Assembly: GCA_020025195.1 (NCBI GenBank) | Contig: JAHHSN010000009.1 | Span: 1 to 50,547, forward strand | DNA from: Angelakisella sp. | GTDB lineage: Bacteria; Bacillota; Clostridia; Oscillospirales; Ruminococcaceae | Direction: 5' to 3' | DNA: 50,547 bases | Part shown: one piece after another, positions 8,975 to 17,277 of the stretch | Position numbering within the stretch: position 1 is the stretch's first letter | Layout: the number at the start of each line of letters is the position of its first letter | Made by a program: the position numbers and the translations under genes | Notes under the pieces: generated by a model | The model's database searches: none | What the model was told of the DNA's origin: nothing | Seen by the model: only the letters and a program-made list of their open reading frames with translations

Positions 8975-9006
8975 AGGGAAAGTGAATTTCTATAGATGGA
9001 GACAAT

Positions 9007-10332
9007 ATGAAAAAAATACTTTCTCTGCTTTTAGCAGTTGCTATACTTCTTTCGGGGAGCATTCCGGCTTTTGCGGATGAGACCAAGCCGCCGAACCTTC
9101 CTGCCGCTTCGGAAAGCTACATCGTGATCGACGCCAAGACCGGGCAGGTGCTCCTGGAAAAGAACAGTCACAAAAAAGAATACCCCGCCAGTATCACCAA
9201 GATCATGACCACGGCGCTGGGGGTGCAGAACGGAAAGCCTGACGACAGCATCACCATTTCCAAGGAGGTCGTGAGTGATATTTGGCGTTGGGGCGAGACC
9301 ACGCACCTTGCTCTGGAGCCCGGGGAGGTCATCACCCTTCGTGACGCTTTCTATGGTACCATGGTGGAATCCGCCAACGACTGCGCCAATGCCATCGCCC
9401 AGTCGGTCAGCGGCAATCTGGAGGACTTCACCGCCCTTATGAATCAGCAGGTGACGGCGCTCGGCCTTACCAATACTCACTTCACCAATGCCCACGGTCT
9501 TTATGACAAGGAGCACTACACCACCGCCTATGATATGGCGATGATCACCCGGTGGGCGCTTTCGGTGGATGGCTTTGAGGAATATTTCTGTGCCAAAAGC
9601 TACACCATCCCCAAGACCAACAAAAAGAAGGTGGAGCGCAACATCGGCACCCACCACCATATGATCGTCAATTCCAAATACAGCTATGAGTACGCCATCG
9701 GCGGCAAGCTCGGCTGGACGTCGGAGTCGAGGCACACCATCGTCACCTGGGCCAAGAAGGGCGACCTTTCGCTCATCTGCGTCGCCATGAACTGCCAGAA
9801 CAAGTGGGATAAATACACCGACACCGCCCGGCTCTTTGACTACTGCTTTGACACCTACGACATGGTGAGCGTTACCGCCGACGATATGGCGTCCTTCGAT
9901 GTGCCGGTCGGCTCGCTGCAGAACCCCTCCGGCATGGTGCATATCTCGGCCTCCAAGGATCTTGACCTCCTTGTGGAAAAGGGGACCCCGACCGAATCGG
10001 TGGCGTTCATCTATGATATTCCCTCCCGCTACCGTGCCGGGGAGACGATAGCCCCTCAGGTGGATGTTTACAGCGGCGGCGTGCTGGTGGCAAGCGTCCC
10101 GATGGACTTTACGGTGGAGACCTACCGCACGGAAACCGAAATGGAAAAGCCGGAAAAGGAGCCCGGCGCCTTCACGGCGGTGCTGCTCGCCATTCTTAAG
10201 TGGATGGGGATCATTCTGGCGGCCATCGTTGTCGTGCTCTTTGGACTGAGGGCCTACTTTATGGCGCGTCGCAGGAAGCGGAGAGCGGCACGGCGGAAAA
10301 GCGCCTCCCAAGGCGGGAACCGCCCCCACTGA
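9007..10332 (+). CDS. D-alanyl-D-alanine carboxypeptidase (S11, PBP5-like) with altered KTG motif
   Basis: A 441-aa membrane-anchored penicillin-binding protein that would trim the terminal D-Ala from peptidoglycan stem peptides outside the cell. A signal peptide ends near residue 23 (PAFADE). The catalytic SxxK is S62-K65 (ASITK) and the SxN is S122-N124 (ESANDCA). The third motif, normally KTG, reads K234-L235-G236 (GGKLGWT). The S11 C-terminal beta domain is followed by a membrane helix (about 393-417) and a very basic tail (RRRKRRAARRK). This is a C-terminal helix rather than the amphipathic anchor of E. coli PBP5. Activity with Leu for Thr is uncertain. Confidence 0.88.
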   Translation: MKKILSLLLAVAILLSGSIPAFADETKPPNLPAASESYIVIDAKTGQVLLEKNSHKKEYPASITKIMTTALGVQNGKPDDSITISKEVVSDIWRWGETTHLALEPGEVITLRDAFYGTMVESANDCANAIAQSVSGNLEDFTALMNQQVTALGLTNTHFTNAHGLYDKEHYTTAYDMAMITRWALSVDGFEEYFCAKSYTIPKTNKKKVERNIGTHHHMIVNSKYSYEYAIGGKLGWTSESRHTIVTWAKKGDLSLICVAMNCQNKWDKYTDTARLFDYCFDTYDMVSVTADDMASFDVPVGSLQNPSGMVHISASKDLDLLVEKGTPTESVAFIYDIPSRYRAGETIAPQVDVYSGGVLVASVPMDFTVETYRTETEMEKPEKEPGAFTAVLLAILKWMGIILAAIVVVLFGLRAYFMARRRKRRAARRKSASQGGNRPH

Positions 10333-10364
10333 GGCTTAAGAAAACCGTTTAACTTATGAAAAAT

Positions 10365-10407
10365 GACCGCGGATTTCATTGCGATTTCCGCGGTCTTACT
10401 ATATAAT
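10365..10407 (+). promoter_or_regulatory. Terminator hairpin nested inside the next promoter
   Basis: GACCGCGGA (10365-10373) pairs perfectly with TCCGCGGTC (10387-10395), with a short T-containing tail, ending the carboxypeptidase transcript. A promoter TTGCGA (10379-10384), 17 bp, TATAAT (10402-10407) overlaps it: the right arm of the hairpin lies in the spacer. It drives the HD-domain gene. Confidence 0.65.
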
Positions 10408-10483
10408 AAGAGAAGAACCGCCCCCGCTCGGGGCGAAAAAACGGAAAGCGGCCGGAGGGCCGTCGGAAAAAGGGGAAAAGCGC

Positions 10484-11140
10484 ATGACCTTTGAGGAACT
10501 GAAAAAACGGGATAATATCCGCACCTATATCACCAAGGCGGATGAATCGCTGACCGCCCTCGGCTATACCGAGCACAGCTTTGCTCATGTTACCTGCGTG
10601 GCGGAAACGGCGGGCTATATCCTCTCGGAGCTGGGCTATCCCCCGCGGGAGGTGGAGCTTGCCAAGATTGCAGGCTACCTCCATGATATCGGCAATCTGG
10701 TGAACCGGGTGGACCACTCCCAGAGCGGCGCGGTGATGGCGTTCCGCCTTCTGGATGAGATGGGCTTTCCGCCCGAGGAGATCGCCACGGTGACCACCGC
10801 CATCGGCAACCACGATGAGGGCACCGGGGTGGCGGTCAATGCCGTAGCGGCGGCGCTCATTCTGGCGGACAAGTCGGACGTCCGGAGAAGCCGGGTGAGA
10901 AACGCTGATTTTGCAAGCTTTGACATTCACGACCGGGTCAACTATTCGGTGGAGCAGGCGCACCTTGAAATCAGCGAGGATAAAAAGCAGATCCGGCTCC
11001 GGCTCACCATTGATTCCAAGGTCAGCACCGTGATGGACTACTTTGAGATCTTTCTGGGACGGATGGTGATGTGCCGCAAGGCGGCGGAAAAGCTGGGACT
11101 CCGGTTCAAACTCATCATCAATGAGCAGCAACTCATGTAA
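10484..11140 (+). CDS. HD domain-containing phosphohydrolase
   Basis: A 218-aa soluble protein with an HD metal-dependent phosphohydrolase core. Seen are H near residue 27 (HSFAHV region), the paired HD in GYLHDIGN, H in RVDHSQSG, H in IGNHDEG, and a later Asp (ILADKSD). The family cleaves nucleotides, ppGpp-like molecules or other phosphoesters; the substrate is not evident. The start at ATG 10484 is chosen for the AAAAGGGG upstream; the frame is open to 10379, but that part overlaps the promoter. The gene is probably monocistronic, 80 bp before the phosphate transporter. Confidence 0.82.
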   Translation: MTFEELKKRDNIRTYITKADESLTALGYTEHSFAHVTCVAETAGYILSELGYPPREVELAKIAGYLHDIGNLVNRVDHSQSGAVMAFRLLDEMGFPPEEIATVTTAIGNHDEGTGVAVNAVAAALILADKSDVRRSRVRNADFASFDIHDRVNYSVEQAHLEISEDKKQIRLRLTIDSKVSTVMDYFEIFLGRMVMCRKAAEKLGLRFKLIINEQQLM

Positions 11141-11219
11141 TGGAATGAAATCCGTGCGCCCTGTCTTTCAGAGCGTTCAAAATGAAAACTAGGATAATCA
11201 TGGGGTGGGTTTTTATATT

Positions 11220-12989
11220 ATGGATATTTTTTCTGTCCTCAAGCTGATTCTCGGCCTTTCATTCTTCCTCTTTGGTATGAACGTCATGTCCGCTAATCTG
11301 GAAAAGATGTCGGGCGGCAAGCTGGAGCAGCTGCTCCAAAGAGTGACCTCCAAGCCGCTGGCCAGTCTGGCACTGGGCATTGTTATCACGATTGCGGTGC
11401 AGTCTTCCTCGGCGGTTACCGTTATGCTGGTCGGCCTTGTCAATTCCGGCATCATGACTTTTTCCCAGACCATTTACGTCATCTTCGGCGCCAAGATCGG
11501 TACCACCCTTACGGCGTGGATCCTCAGCCTTTCCGGCATTGAGAGCGACAATATGATGCTGCAGATGCTGAAACCGGAGAACTTTTCGCCCATTCTGGCG
11601 CTCATCGGTATTTTGCTCCTCATGATCTGCAAAAATGACCGGCGCAAGAGCGTGGGCAATATTCTGGTCGGCTTTACCGTCCTCATGTACGGCATGGAGT
11701 TCATGAAGATCGCCGTCAGCCCTCTGGCCAATATGCCGGAGTTTACCCAGCTTCTGGTGAAATTCCGTCATCCGCTGGTGGGCCTTCTGGTCGGAACGCT
11801 CTTCACGGCACTGATCCAGAGCTCCGCGGCGTCCATCAGCATCCTGCAGGCGCTTTCCTTTACCGGCGGCATCACCTATTGGATGGCCATTCCCATCATC
11901 ATGGGTCAGAACATCGGCACCTGCGCCACTTCCATGATCTCCAGTATCGGTACCAATACCAATGCGAAGCGCGTGGCGGTCATGCACCTTTCCATCAATG
12001 TGATCGGTACGGTGATCTGCCTTTCCCTCTATACGGGACTTGACGCAATATTCCACTTCTCCTTCTCACAGACCGCCGTCCGCCCCGTCACCATTGCGCT
12101 CATCCATACCGTGTTCAACCTGCTCCTCACCGCGATTCTCATGCCTTTCTCCCGTCTCGTCGTTCGTCTGGTGCAGTGGATGGTTCCCGCGAAGGACACC
12201 CTTGCCCCCACCGCCGGGGAAACCTCGTACGCGCCCGACCTGCGCCTTCTGCGCGCCCCTTCCGTGGCGCTGCGGGAGTGCGACAGCTGTACCGTCCGCA
12301 TGGCGGAGATTGCGGAGGAATCCCTTTTGCCCGCGCTGGAGCTGTTCCACCACTATGATGACGAAAAAGCAGAGGTCATCCTCCAGAAGGAGGACATCCT
12401 CGATAAATTTGAAGATCAGCTGGATACCTACCTTGTCTATCTTTCCGCACAGGCACTTTCCGATTCGGACAGCCGCCGTGTGGCCCGGATGCAGCATGCC
12501 ATTGGGGACTTTGAGCGTCTGGGCGACCACGCTGTCAATCTGCAGCGCGCCGCCCATGAAATGCACATCAAGGCGGTCAGCTTCTCGGAGCCGGCCAAGA
12601 AGGAGCTTAAGGTGCTGACCGATGCCGTGGTGAGGATTCTCCATCTCACGGTGCTCTGCTATACCCAGAACAGCCCCGAGCAGGCGCATCTTGTTGAGCC
12701 GCTGGAGCAGGTGATCGACGGGCTGACCAAGCAGATCAAGGAAAACCACTTCCGGCGTCTGGCGGACAAGACCTGTTCCATCGAAATGGGCTTCATTCTC
12801 TCCGACCTTCTCGGTAATTTTGAGCGGATCTCTGACCACTGCTCCAACATCGCCGTGGCGGTCATAGAAGGCAAGAGCGACGGTTTTGACGCCCATAACT
12901 ACCTGAGCGACTTCAAGGAGAACAGCGAGGATTATCGCCGTCTCTTTGAGGAATACAGCGCGGAGTATCAGATCAAGACCGCAAAATAA
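11220..12989 (+). CDS. Na/Pi cotransporter family protein with PhoU-like C-terminus
   Basis: A 589-aa membrane protein of the NptA/SLC34-like family. Residues 1-330 hold two inverted Na_Pi_cotrans repeats rich in the QSS signature (VQSSSAVTV; LIQSSAASIS), with about nine helices. The C-terminal 240 residues are hydrophilic helical PhoU-like repeats (FERLGDHAVNL; FERISDHCSNIAV). It probably imports phosphate with sodium, with the PhoU domain sensing or regulating. The start at ATG 11220 is preferred (GGGGTGG upstream); an in-frame GTG at 11205 would add five residues. Confidence 0.9.
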   Translation: MDIFSVLKLILGLSFFLFGMNVMSANLEKMSGGKLEQLLQRVTSKPLASLALGIVITIAVQSSSAVTVMLVGLVNSGIMTFSQTIYVIFGAKIGTTLTAWILSLSGIESDNMMLQMLKPENFSPILALIGILLLMICKNDRRKSVGNILVGFTVLMYGMEFMKIAVSPLANMPEFTQLLVKFRHPLVGLLVGTLFTALIQSSAASISILQALSFTGGITYWMAIPIIMGQNIGTCATSMISSIGTNTNAKRVAVMHLSINVIGTVICLSLYTGLDAIFHFSFSQTAVRPVTIALIHTVFNLLLTAILMPFSRLVVRLVQWMVPAKDTLAPTAGETSYAPDLRLLRAPSVALRECDSCTVRMAEIAEESLLPALELFHHYDDEKAEVILQKEDILDKFEDQLDTYLVYLSAQALSDSDSRRVARMQHAIGDFERLGDHAVNLQRAAHEMHIKAVSFSEPAKKELKVLTDAVVRILHLTVLCYTQNSPEQAHLVEPLEQVIDGLTKQIKENHFRRLADKTCSIEMGFILSDLLGNFERISDHCSNIAVAVIEGKSDGFDAHNYLSDFKENSEDYRRLFEEYSAEYQIKTAK

Positions 12990-13004
12990 GTTTTTTCATC
13001 CATA

Positions 13005-13043
13005 AAAAAGAGAGCGGAAGCCCACCGGGGACTCCGCTCTTTT
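13005..13043. terminator. Bidirectional terminator between convergent genes
   Basis: AGAGCGGA (13011-13018) pairs with TCCGCTCT (13033-13040), flanked by A and T tracts. It serves the phosphate transporter (+) and the CDF transporter (-). Confidence 0.85.
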
Positions 13044-13046
13044 CCT

Positions 13047-13991
13047 TTATGTATTTTCCTCTTCCTCCGGTACCTCATAGAAGACGTCGGTTTCCGGAAT
13101 GTGGGGGAGCAGCTCGCAGATGCAGTTGTCAAATTCTTCCGAGACCGCGGTGAGCAGCTCATCGGTGGCACGCCGCAGCGCCCGGATGGAGATAAGATCC
13201 TGCCGTGCGTCAAAATAGATGTCGATCCAGAGCCGCCGCCCGGTGCGGGTGATATCATAAAAGACCGGCTCCAGTCGGTGCGCCGCAAGGACCGGGGCGC
13301 TCAGCTCCTTGATGCGCTCCACGGTGCTTTCCTCGGGAGAAAAGAGGAAGACGTCCTGTATGGCGCGCCAGAGCATCCGCACGTTTTCCGGAAGCATAAA
13401 GAGAACGATGACAATGGCGATGATCTGGTCAAAATAGGGGGCAATAAAGGCAAGCGGAGTCTTTCCGAGGAACATGGAGCAGAAAAAGGCGATGGCAAGC
13501 CCGCCGCTGTAGGCCACGTCCAGCCTCCAGCCGAGGATCTCCGCGTCCACGGTGGGGGAGGAGAGCGGCTCGTTCCAGTGCCTCATAATGAGCAGTACCA
13601 CAAGGCTCACGGCGCCCAGCGCCAGCTGGAAGAGAGAAATGAGTCCGCCGTTCACCATATGACCGCCGGAGAGAGCGACCTGCACACTGCTGACCGAAAG
13701 CCCCAGCGAGACCGAGAGCATCATAAAGCCCTTGATGATGATAAAGACAGACTCCAGCTGGCTGTACCCGTAGGGTCGCTCCTCGGTGAGCGGCTTGTGG
13801 AACAGCGGCGTGAGGAACAGCGTGAGAATGATGACGATCAGCTCGGTGGAGTCGTAGGCGGCATCCATCAGCACCGACTGCGAGTGGGTGTAGAGGGAAA
13901 AAACAAACTCCACGATGGCAAAAGCGACGCCGGCGCCGAAGGAGAGCCATAGGATTCGCTTCTCGCCGCGTTCGTTCTGGGGTGATTCCAT
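13047..13991 (-). CDS. Cation diffusion facilitator (CDF) family transporter
   Basis: A 314-aa membrane protein with the CDF layout: six helices (about 15-215) and a cytosolic C-terminal domain of about 90 residues. Helix 2 carries the metal motif DxxxD (MDAAYDSTE). Helix 5 has an Asp (WRLDVAYSGG), but the partner His four residues earlier is replaced by Gly, so metal choice may differ from the zinc exporters YiiP/ZitB. CDF proteins export Zn, Mn, Fe or Co in exchange for protons. The gene runs convergently to the phosphate transporter and has its own promoter. Confidence 0.85.
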   Translation of the reverse strand: MESPQNERGEKRILWLSFGAGVAFAIVEFVFSLYTHSQSVLMDAAYDSTELIVIILTLFLTPLFHKPLTEERPYGYSQLESVFIIIKGFMMLSVSLGLSVSSVQVALSGGHMVNGGLISLFQLALGAVSLVVLLIMRHWNEPLSSPTVDAEILGWRLDVAYSGGLAIAFFCSMFLGKTPLAFIAPYFDQIIAIVIVLFMLPENVRMLWRAIQDVFLFSPEESTVERIKELSAPVLAAHRLEPVFYDITRTGRRLWIDIYFDARQDLISIRALRRATDELLTAVSEEFDNCICELLPHIPETDVFYEVPEEEENT

Positions 13992-14062
13992 AAATACCTT
14001 CCTTTTCGGGATTTTTGCCCCGCCCGGCGGAAAAACCGCTTCCGGGGCAGGGCCCCCTCTCT

Positions 14063-14090
14063 ATCATAGCAGGAAAAGGCCGAAATGCAA
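14063..14090 (-). promoter_or_regulatory. Promoter of the CDF transporter
   Basis: On the minus strand: TTGCAT (14090-14085), a 16-bp spacer and TATGAT (14068-14063). The leader of about 65 nt contains a GC hairpin (GCCCCG/CGGGGC, about 14019-14049). Confidence 0.55.
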
Positions 14091-14181
14091 AAGAAATTCC
14101 TGCTTTTTGGCCTCTGTTCCGCGAAAAAAAGAGGGCCCGCGGCCGAAACCGGGCCCGAAAGGCGGCGGTCCCGTTTCCCGC

Positions 14182-14219
14182 GGCGCCTCTTGCCAAGGAA
14201 AGGCGCCATCTGCTATACT
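14182..14219 (+). promoter_or_regulatory. TetR-gene promoter with overlapping inverted repeat (candidate operator)
   Basis: TTGCCA (14190-14195), an 18-bp spacer and TATACT (14214-14219). A perfect inverted repeat GGCGCCT (14182-14188) / AGGCGCC (14201-14207) with a 12-bp gap brackets the -35. This is the size and place expected for a TetR autoregulatory operator. The binding is inferred. Confidence 0.55.
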
Positions 14220-14248
14220 GAAAAGGAAATCAGGAGAGGAGGATCCCT

Positions 14249-14800
14249 ATGCCGCAAACGACCAAAAGACTGTTGGCAGATACCCTGATCGAGCTGCTGA
14301 GTCAAAAGCCGCTTGATAAGATCACAGTCAAGGAGCTGGTGGAAAAATGCCATGTCAACCGCCAGACCTTCTATTATAACTTTCAGGACATTTATGATCT
14401 GGTTGGGTGGATCTTCACCGAGAAGGCGTCCGCACTGCTCCCCAAAACCGAGGAGGATTGGCGCGGCAGTCTCGGCGAGGTGATGAAGATGATGCAGGAG
14501 AATAAAAAGCTCATTCTCAATGCTTATCACGCCCTTGACTACCTGCTGACCGAGCGCTATCTTGCCGAATGGCTGCGTCCCACTATGGCACACATCGTGG
14601 AACAGCAATCCCGTGGACATAACATCAGTGCGGAGGACCGCGAGTTCATCGTGGAGGTTTATGTTTTCGGGATGATCGGGATTGTAATGAACTGGGTGGA
14701 GCACGGAATGGATGAGCTGGTGCCCCGCAATTTTGATAAATTTTTGAGACTGCTGGAGGGAAGCCTGGAAAGCTGCGTCAAAAAATTTGAAAAGCCTTGA
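14249..14800 (+). CDS. TetR/AcrR family transcriptional regulator
   Basis: A 183-aa repressor-type regulator. The N-terminal helix-turn-helix spans residues 1-50 (LADTLIELLSQKPLDKITV, then HVNRQTFYYNFQD), followed by an all-helical ligand domain of the DhaS-like TetR_C class. A terminator and a separate promoter lie between it and the radical SAM gene 115 bp downstream. A shared operator is therefore not obvious, but the two genes are co-oriented neighbours. The inverted repeat over its own promoter suggests autoregulation. Confidence 0.88.
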   Translation: MPQTTKRLLADTLIELLSQKPLDKITVKELVEKCHVNRQTFYYNFQDIYDLVGWIFTEKASALLPKTEEDWRGSLGEVMKMMQENKKLILNAYHALDYLLTERYLAEWLRPTMAHIVEQQSRGHNISAEDREFIVEVYVFGMIGIVMNWVEHGMDELVPRNFDKFLRLLEGSLESCVKKFEKP

Positions 14801-14820
14801 ACTTTTATACAAAGCCGCCG

Positions 14821-14853
14821 CCGTGTCGAAATTCCCGACACGGCCTTCTTTTT
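14821..14853 (+). terminator. Intrinsic terminator of the TetR gene
   Basis: CCGTGTCG (14821-14828) pairs with CGACACGG (14836-14843), followed by CCTTCTTTTT. Confidence 0.85.
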
Positions 14854-14858
14854 GTCTA

Positions 14859-14886
14859 TTGGGTGTGGCGAAAAAAACGCTATAAT
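14859..14886 (+). promoter_or_regulatory. Promoter of the radical SAM gene
   Basis: A perfect TATAAT at 14881-14886 with a weak TTGGGT 16 bp upstream. Confidence 0.5.
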
Positions 14887-14914
14887 AAAGCAAAAAGGAA
14901 AAGGAGTGTTCTTT

Positions 14915-16279
14915 ATGGGTTTCAAGGACGGAATGCAGAAGATGGCCCTTAAAAAGGCCTGCGAGTATCTGGAAAAGGATCCCGTGGAAAATCTTCCGAA
15001 GCTCTGGGAGCTGGCGGTCAAACTGGATCAGGATCACGCGCTGGAAAAGCAGCTGGCCGGGGTGGGCTCCTATCTCACCGACCCCGAATGCAACTGGTTC
15101 CGATATATCACCCGCATTTTTAGGGATATTGATACCGACGTGGTACAAACGCTTTTCACCAACTTTGTGGTCAATTCCAATATGTTGAGGAAGCCGCTTA
15201 TGGAGGCAGCGGAGCAAAAGCTGGGCTGCAAAGTTCCGTGGGCGATCCTGATGGATCCGACCTCTGCCTGCAATCTGCACTGTACCGGCTGCTGGGCAGC
15301 AGAGTACGGCAATCGTCTCAATATGACCTTTGAGGAGCTGGACTCCATCATTGAGCAGGGAAAAGAGCTGGGCATCTTTTTCTATATCTATTCCGGCGGG
15401 GAGCCGCTGGTGCGCAAGGATGATATCATCGCCCTCTGCAATAAGCACCCCGACTGCGAATTTCTCGCCTTTACGAACGGTACCCTTATCGATGAGAAGT
15501 TTGCTGACGATATGCTGCGGGTCAAGAATTTCATTCCGGCCATCAGCGTGGAGGGCTTTGAGGAGGAGACCGACTTCCGCCGCGGTGCAGGTACTTACCA
15601 AAAGGTCACCGAGGCCATGGCACTGCTCAAACAGAAAAGACTGCCCTTCGGTGTCTCCTGCTGCTATACCTCCAAGAATGTGGAGACCATCGGAAGTGAG
15701 GAATACTATGATTGGATGATCGAATCGGGAGCCAAGTTCTGCTGGTTCTTCACCTATATGCCGGTCGGCAACGAAGCCGTGCCGGAGTTGATGGCGTCGG
15801 CAGAACAGCGCCGCTTTATGTACCAGCAGGTGAGAGCCTTCCGCAAGACGAAGGAGATTTTCACCCTCGATTTCTGGAACGACGGAGAATATGTGGATGG
15901 GTGCATCGCGGGCGGCCGCAACTACCTCCATATCAATGCAAACGGCGACGTGGAGCCCTGCGCTTTCATTCATTACAGCGACAGTAACATCCGGGAAAAG
16001 ACCCTTGCTGAGGCGCTTTGCTCGCCGCTCTTCAAGGCGTATCAGGCCGGTCAGCCCTTCAATGACAATCACCTGCGGCCCTGTCCCCTTTTGGATAACG
16101 CAGGACGGCTGGCGGAGCTGGTAAAGGAGTCCGGCGCGCATTCCACCGACCTGGAATCCCCGGAGGACGTCTCGGCCCTCTGCGAGAAGTGCCGGAAAAA
16201 GTCCGAACAGTGGGCACCCGTGGCGGATGAGCTTTGGGAGGCTTCCGGACACGGCAAAAAATCTTCCGGGAACGGCTAA
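14915..16279 (+). CDS. Radical SAM protein
   Basis: A 454-aa radical SAM enzyme. About 100 helical residues precede the SAM cluster motif CxxxCxxC (ACNLHCTGC). Then come YSGGEPLV (the GGE SAM-binding motif), barrel segments, and a C-terminal part with extra cysteines (GCIAGG, EPCAFIHY, RPCPLL, LCEKCRKK) laid out like a SPASM/twitch auxiliary iron-sulfur domain. Substrate unknown; no small precursor peptide is visible beside it. The start at ATG 14915 follows AAGGAG; upstream in-frame starts overlap the promoter. Confidence 0.88.
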   Translation: MGFKDGMQKMALKKACEYLEKDPVENLPKLWELAVKLDQDHALEKQLAGVGSYLTDPECNWFRYITRIFRDIDTDVVQTLFTNFVVNSNMLRKPLMEAAEQKLGCKVPWAILMDPTSACNLHCTGCWAAEYGNRLNMTFEELDSIIEQGKELGIFFYIYSGGEPLVRKDDIIALCNKHPDCEFLAFTNGTLIDEKFADDMLRVKNFIPAISVEGFEEETDFRRGAGTYQKVTEAMALLKQKRLPFGVSCCYTSKNVETIGSEEYYDWMIESGAKFCWFFTYMPVGNEAVPELMASAEQRRFMYQQVRAFRKTKEIFTLDFWNDGEYVDGCIAGGRNYLHINANGDVEPCAFIHYSDSNIREKTLAEALCSPLFKAYQAGQPFNDNHLRPCPLLDNAGRLAELVKESGAHSTDLESPEDVSALCEKCRKKSEQWAPVADELWEASGHGKKSSGNG

Positions 16280-16386
16280 CCGAGGAAATATCAGTCTATA
16301 CTAACGGGCGGAGCGGCGGCTTCGCCCGTTGACGCATTGGTGTTTGCAGGAGCTTCCGAGCAAACAGAAGAAAAGCGTTCCCTAGA

Positions 16387-16447
16387 TGTTGCTAAATATT
16401 TAACAGATGATATAGATGTTGATTAGCAACACATAATATGATATATT
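16387..16447 (+). promoter_or_regulatory. AT-rich promoter with a 9-bp inverted repeat
   Basis: TTGATT (16419-16424), a 17-bp spacer and TATATT (16442-16447) drive the esterase gene. A perfect inverted repeat TGTTGCTAA (16387-16395) / TTAGCAACA (16423-16431) has its right arm on the -35/spacer junction, so a bound regulator could block or assist polymerase. The local AT-richness contrasts with neighbouring coding DNA. Confidence 0.55.
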
Positions 16448-16514
16448 AGGATAAAGACTTTTTCTTCCCGAAAAGGAGAGGAAAAAACGGAACAAAGGGG
16501 GAACTGTTTTTAAG

Positions 16515-17213
16515 ATGAAGGTTTGTTTTTACGGGGATTCCATCGGGCGCGGGGTGCTTCTTGATAATGAGAAGCATCGCTATGGGTATTCCCGCAATTC
16601 ATTCGCGAAGCTTCTGGAGGAGGAGGGCATCCTCACCGTCAACAACCGCTGTAAATTCGGCTGCACCTCCACCAAAGGGCTGGAGGTCATGCGGGCCGAG
16701 GCGGATAAGATGCGGGATTACGATTACATCGTCATCATGTACGGCGGCAACGACAGTGATTACGACTGGCCGGCGGTGGCGCAGGACCCGGAGCACGGCG
16801 CCGACTATGTACGCACCTCCATCCCGCTCTACAAGCAGAACATCCGTGATATGGTGGAGTTGGTTGAGGCTTCCGGCAGCACGCCGGTTCTCCTCAGCAT
16901 GATCCCGCTCGACCCGATGCGCTATTTTAACTGGATCACCCAGAAGGTGAGCGCGGAGGGCGTCCTGCGGTATATCGGCAGTCCTCTGGCACTTTATTTC
17001 GGCAACGAGGTTTATAACCTTGCCCTCTTTGACGTTGCGGCGGAGCTTTCCGTGCCGCTCATTGACATCTGCTCTCCCTTCCTGCGGGAGCTTAACTTTT
17101 CGGATTTCCTCTGCGAGGACGGCATCCATCCCTCCGAGGCGGGACACATGCTCATTTTCCGGGAGGTGAAGGCCTTCCTCGGCGAGCATCAGCTCTTGCA
17201 GAACGGCGCCTAA
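16515..17213 (+). CDS. SGNH/GDSL-type esterase
   Basis: A 232-aa hydrolase of the SGNH fold. Block I is FYGDSIGRG with catalytic Ser9, block III is MYGGNDSDYD, and block V is CEDGIHPSEAGH, supplying the catalytic Asp and His. There is no signal peptide, so it is probably cytosolic. Family members deacylate lipids or acetylated sugars; the substrate is unknown. It sits just upstream of a glycolipid-type acyltransferase/glycosyltransferase pair, but a 64-bp gap leaves the link open. Confidence 0.85.
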   Translation: MKVCFYGDSIGRGVLLDNEKHRYGYSRNSFAKLLEEEGILTVNNRCKFGCTSTKGLEVMRAEADKMRDYDYIVIMYGGNDSDYDWPAVAQDPEHGADYVRTSIPLYKQNIRDMVELVEASGSTPVLLSMIPLDPMRYFNWITQKVSAEGVLRYIGSPLALYFGNEVYNLALFDVAAELSVPLIDICSPFLRELNFSDFLCEDGIHPSEAGHMLIFREVKAFLGEHQLLQNGA

Positions 17214-17277
17214 AAGTGTAATATAGAGCTTGTAAAGCGTTATACTTTCACAAGATATGGGGAAAGGGAGTCGTTCT

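Noticed and set aside
14213..16252. A 679-codon minus-strand open frame
   Set aside because: It runs antisense to the TetR and radical SAM genes and shows no family motif.
16303..16330. AACGGGCG/CGCCCGTT hairpin as terminator of the radical SAM gene
   Set aside because: The stem is good, but no T tract follows, so I do not list it as an intrinsic terminator.
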